Shown: piece by piece, positions 61,301-64,000 of the stretch
Numbering within the stretch: position 1 is the first letter of the stretch
Layout of the letters: each line of letters begins with the position of its first letter
NCBI RefSeq assembly: GCF_048544455.1
Contig: NC_133526.1
Location: 3,178,001-3,242,000 of the forward strand
Length of the DNA: 64,000 nt
Direction: 5' to 3'
DNA from: Silene latifolia
Taxonomy: Eukaryota; Streptophyta; Magnoliopsida; Caryophyllales; Caryophyllaceae
The notes under the pieces: generated by a model
Database searches by the model: none
The model's input: only the letters and a program-made list of their open reading frames with translations
What the model was told of the DNA's origin: nothing
Made by a program: the position numbers and the translations under genes

Positions 61301-62561
61301 TGCATTTTGAAATGTGCGATTATTCATTGACGGTTCTAAAGGATGATTCATATCAGACGACCCCAACTAATTTTGGGATTAAGGCTCTGATATAGGTAGG
61401 GAAATAAAGGAGAAAAAATGGCTATTTGGATCTTCTCGTCTTACTGTTTGCTTTTTGATTTACCAGCTGTGATGCTATGTGATCCCTTTTTTTTTCATCT
61501 AGTCTTTCTTTTCAGTTTTTTCATTGTTTCTATTTTCCTGTGTACTATAGCACAGGACAATTGATAGCGTGCTTGAACGAGGTGAGAAGTTGGACAGTTT
61601 GGTGGAAAAGAGTGCAGATCTCAGTGCTCAATCACAGGTAATTTACAGATGAAAGACAGTTCAACTGGTTATGTGTTTGTTGTTGAACCTTTAAGATTTC
61701 TTTTGATGTTTTCTAACCAAACAAAATAAAGATGGGAGATATTTAACTCATGAGACGCTGATTCATGAGTGCATTTTTGAGCTAAATTGGTAACTGAATC
61801 TTGTGCTTGTGCCATCTGCGGACAAATACTTACGCTTAAGTTATTGTGTTTGTTCCAGTTTTAGTTTGTGTTTGAGAAGCAAATGTTGCAAAAACTATGT
61901 TAGCTATCATCTCTGGATTATCACTTAGTTTGTGTCTTGACTGTAAGTCTCTTGATCACGAGGAAGTACATAGTCTCGAAAGTTAAAACTTAGATGATGT
62001 CATGTTTTCTGTTTCTGAATACAGTATATGGTTATTTAATTCACACACATGATATGGAATTAGTCTGATGATTTTGAGTTTGCCTCTCATATTTCTTTCG
62101 TGTACTTCGATTAAAAGTCAGTAACTGTAATACCATGATGAGCTTTATTATGCTGCTGAGATCGATATTGTCTTACCACACTTCAAAGTCTCAATAAACA
62201 TCCTAAAGTTTGCCTCTACCTTTCTACTTTCTTTTTGGTCTTAGAACCTTACGGCAACAATTCCATATGGGAGTTCATGTTAATCGATCCCAGGTCGTTT
62301 CAGGACTGAGGCGTGATTTTTGTGTTTGGAATATGTAATATGTAAATAGATTTGAAATAACAAAAAACCTATACATTCTTAAATCCATCTAGCCGTCTAA
62401 TTGCAATCGATCATGATTTCATCCTGGTGTAAAAGTTATTTATATCCAGATTATGTTCCGAAGTCTTTAATGTTATGCAACTGATAGCGTGATTTATGTG
62501 TTTGGAACAGTTCTTCTACAAGCAGGCGAAGAAGACCAACTCGTGCTGTACAATATTATGA
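58361..62561 (+). CDS. YKT61: YKT6 longin-domain R-SNARE
   Basis: Six exons: 58361-58553, 59909-60006, 60482-60586, 60794-60859, 61551-61637, 62511-62561, giving 199 aa, the family length. The longin domain (about 1-130) starts [11 protein letters not shown] and includes [20 protein letters not shown] and [17 protein letters not shown]. The SNARE helix (about 138-190) reads [15 protein letters not shown] and [19 protein letters not shown] with the central arginine of an R-SNARE. It ends [10 protein letters not shown]: a CaaX box for prenylation at C196 with the neighbouring C195 open to acylation. YKT6 drives fusion at ER, Golgi, vacuole and autophagosome membranes. Splice sites are all GT-AG. 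Residues at the last junction read SQFFYKQ where Arabidopsis YKT61 has MFYKQ. Confidence 0.95.
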
Positions 62562-63450
62562 ATGTGCGGAGAGGGTACATATACACTGCCACTCATACCG
62601 ACATTGACAGTTGCAAGCCTATGTTTGGAGTGTTATATCGTTTGTGTATATGCAGTTGCATAGCACTGTTTATGTTTATATTGCATGCAATCTTTGTGTC
62701 CTTGATGAAGTTGCCTTGTCGAGATTTATAAGCTCTTGTTCTTTGCTAAATTATTTTACTCTGTAATAGATATTATGGCTGCAAAAATCATCATTCTTTA
62801 ATGGCTGAGACGGTCTCACAATAGATAGCTCATGTATTAGCAATAAATGAATACTAGTAATTTGTTTACAAAAATGACGTTCTATAATTTGTGCTAAACC
62901 TTTTGTTATGCACAAATTCTCCTCTGTGACGGGCATATCCGTGACTTAGCAGTTTATTAGACCATCCCCAAGCAAGGTCAATTGCTAGGTCATGACCTTG
63001 CTTGGTCACACTAATTACTATGAGTTCATGATATGTGTCCCTACTTGGCTAGTTGTCCGTGGCACAAGAGACAAGAGAAAGCCGACGGGTCAAGGCTTCG
63101 GTTAAAAATTGTCTAAGTCGTTGACTTGCTTGTGGATATCTTTGACCTTGCTCAATATGTTGACTTGGTCAGCGGGTGCAGAATATGCCCCATCAACTAT
63201 CTATGGTAAACAATAGAAATTTTTGTGCTTCAAATCTCTTCCCTCCCCAAATTCTAAGCAAGACCTTATGTTTACTTTTCAATTCGTCGTGACCTAATTT
63301 ATCAGTTTTAACCAATTTTATTGTAAAACAAGATATTTAGTAATTATTTTAAACTATTGATAGGTTGTGTTTGAATTTGATTTATAACCATTTTATAAAG
63401 AGCAACTCTTTCTTACTGACTTTTTCTTATTATCCTACGCACAAAATTAT
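62562..63450. other. YKT6 3' flank, no gene
   Basis: 3' UTR and intergenic DNA. A CACAAATTCTCCTCTGTGACGG end (62910 onward) and GAGACGGTCTCACA (62807) are MITE-type ends without a partner. GCAAGGTCAATTGC and GACCTTGCTTGGTC near 62974-63005 are short mirrored repeats. Confidence 0.45.
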
Positions 63451-63644
63451 TCTCACTCTGTCCCGGTTAATAGTTGTCCTTTAATTTTGGTACAATGACC
63501 AAGGAAAAAAGAGAAGGTTAGTTACTAAATAACAAATCAATCAAATTGAGCGTAAATGATCAATTTATTCATCAAGTTTATTAATAAAATAAAAGGAAAA
63601 ACAATTAACTTAAACACCTACAATAGATAACCGGTGAGAGTGAG
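63451..63644. mobile_element. Diverged Stowaway-like MITE
   Basis: TCTCACTCTGTCCCGGTTAA at the left and TAACCGGTGAGAGTGAG at the right. The interior follows the MITE at 17156-17365 (AGTTGTCCTTTAATTTTGG, AAATTGAGCGTAAATGATCA, TTCATCAAGTTTATT). Confidence 0.65.
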
Positions 63645-63797
63645 TATTTTCTTTGACTTGTCTTCATATAGTTGCACACATGATCCAACACACCATAGAT
63701 CATCTTAATAAAACCCCACTTTAATTCTTCTCATTTAATCACATTTTGTTGGTTGAACACTTCTACTTATAGTGTTTGCATACATTTCAACACAAAA

Positions 63798-64000
63798 ATG
63801 GGAAAGAACAATAATCAAAGACGTCAACAAAATTATGCTCAACGTCGCCATGAAGATGATACTTGGACGGTCAAACCCTTTCATGATCACCCACCTTCAA
63901 TCGACAAAACCCCACCAAATTTCGATCATGAACACCATGATCATGATCATGATCCTGATGATCAAATTCATGATAATCATGATGAAATTGAGCAACCAGA
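63798..64000 (+). CDS. Start of an unidentified gene, cut by the window edge
   Basis: An ATG in AAAATGG context opens a frame of 67 codons that runs off the window. The product begins MGKNNNQRRQQNYAQRRHED, then WTVKPFHDHPPSIDKTPPNF, and becomes rich in histidine and aspartate (HEHHDHDHDPDDQIHDNHDE). The basic N-terminus followed by an acidic H/D tract is low complexity and does not identify a family. The frame lacks stops and starts properly, so it is likely exon 1 of a real gene, but the function is unknown. Confidence 0.55.
   Translation, partial: MGKNNNQRRQQNYAQRRHEDDTWTVKPFHDHPPSIDKTPPNFDHEHHDHDHDPDDQIHDNHDEIEQP

Overview
The window is nuclear DNA of a flowering plant. Ten complete genes have plant-type GT-AG introns and belong to plant families. 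Intergenic DNA is AT-rich and packed with short non-autonomous DNA transposons (hAT-, Mutator- and Stowaway-like), Helitrons, SINE/LINE insertions and one solo LTR. A eudicot is likely. The many palindromes of the type AAGACNGTCTTA and the CCGGTCC/CCCGACC-rich hAT-like elements remind me of Caryophyllales genomes, but this is a weak inference. No tRNA, rRNA or CRISPR array was seen.

Layout, left to right. 1-2445: unidentified coding-like fragment and a small Helitron. 2446-3776 (-): bHLH71/94/96-type transcription factor, 3 exons. 6989-13289 (-): GWT1/PIG-W, the inositol acyltransferase of GPI-anchor synthesis; 16 exons were resolved (470 aa). 14202-15116 (-): ATL-type RING-H2 E3 ligase. 16421-20759 (+): VMA12/TMEM199-like V-ATPase assembly factor, 4 exons. 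20760-25612: five transposon or retroposon insertions, most with clean target-site duplications (TSDs). 25613-27234 (+): plant TPR-like protein, 3 exons. 27235-30256: nested repeats, including a solo LTR inside a MITE and a 5'-truncated LINE. 30257-34423 (+): RBM34/Nop12-type nucleolar RNA-binding protein, 6 exons, introns hosting four insertions. 34999-35409 (+): small basic plant protein of unknown role. 38033-39058 (+): single-exon inositol-tetrakisphosphate 1-kinase, with a tandemly duplicated 5' end. 39865-41457: Mutator-like element with repeat-bearing inverted termini. 48468-49921 (-): R2R3-MYB. 58361-62561 (+): YKT6 longin R-SNARE, 6 exons. 63798-end (+): start of an unidentified gene cut by the window edge.

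The genes do not form a pathway; they are ordinary unlinked housekeeping and regulatory genes (secretory and vacuolar biology, ribosome biogenesis, inositol phosphates, transcription). The informative part is the repeat landscape. At least fifteen insertions can be delimited to the base by matching TSDs, and several are nested, so their relative ages can be ordered. I found no convincing novel multi-gene system. The best candidates for something undescribed are the 1.6 kb Mutator-like element with five and four 30-bp iterations in its ends, and the upstream decoy copy of the ITPK start region.
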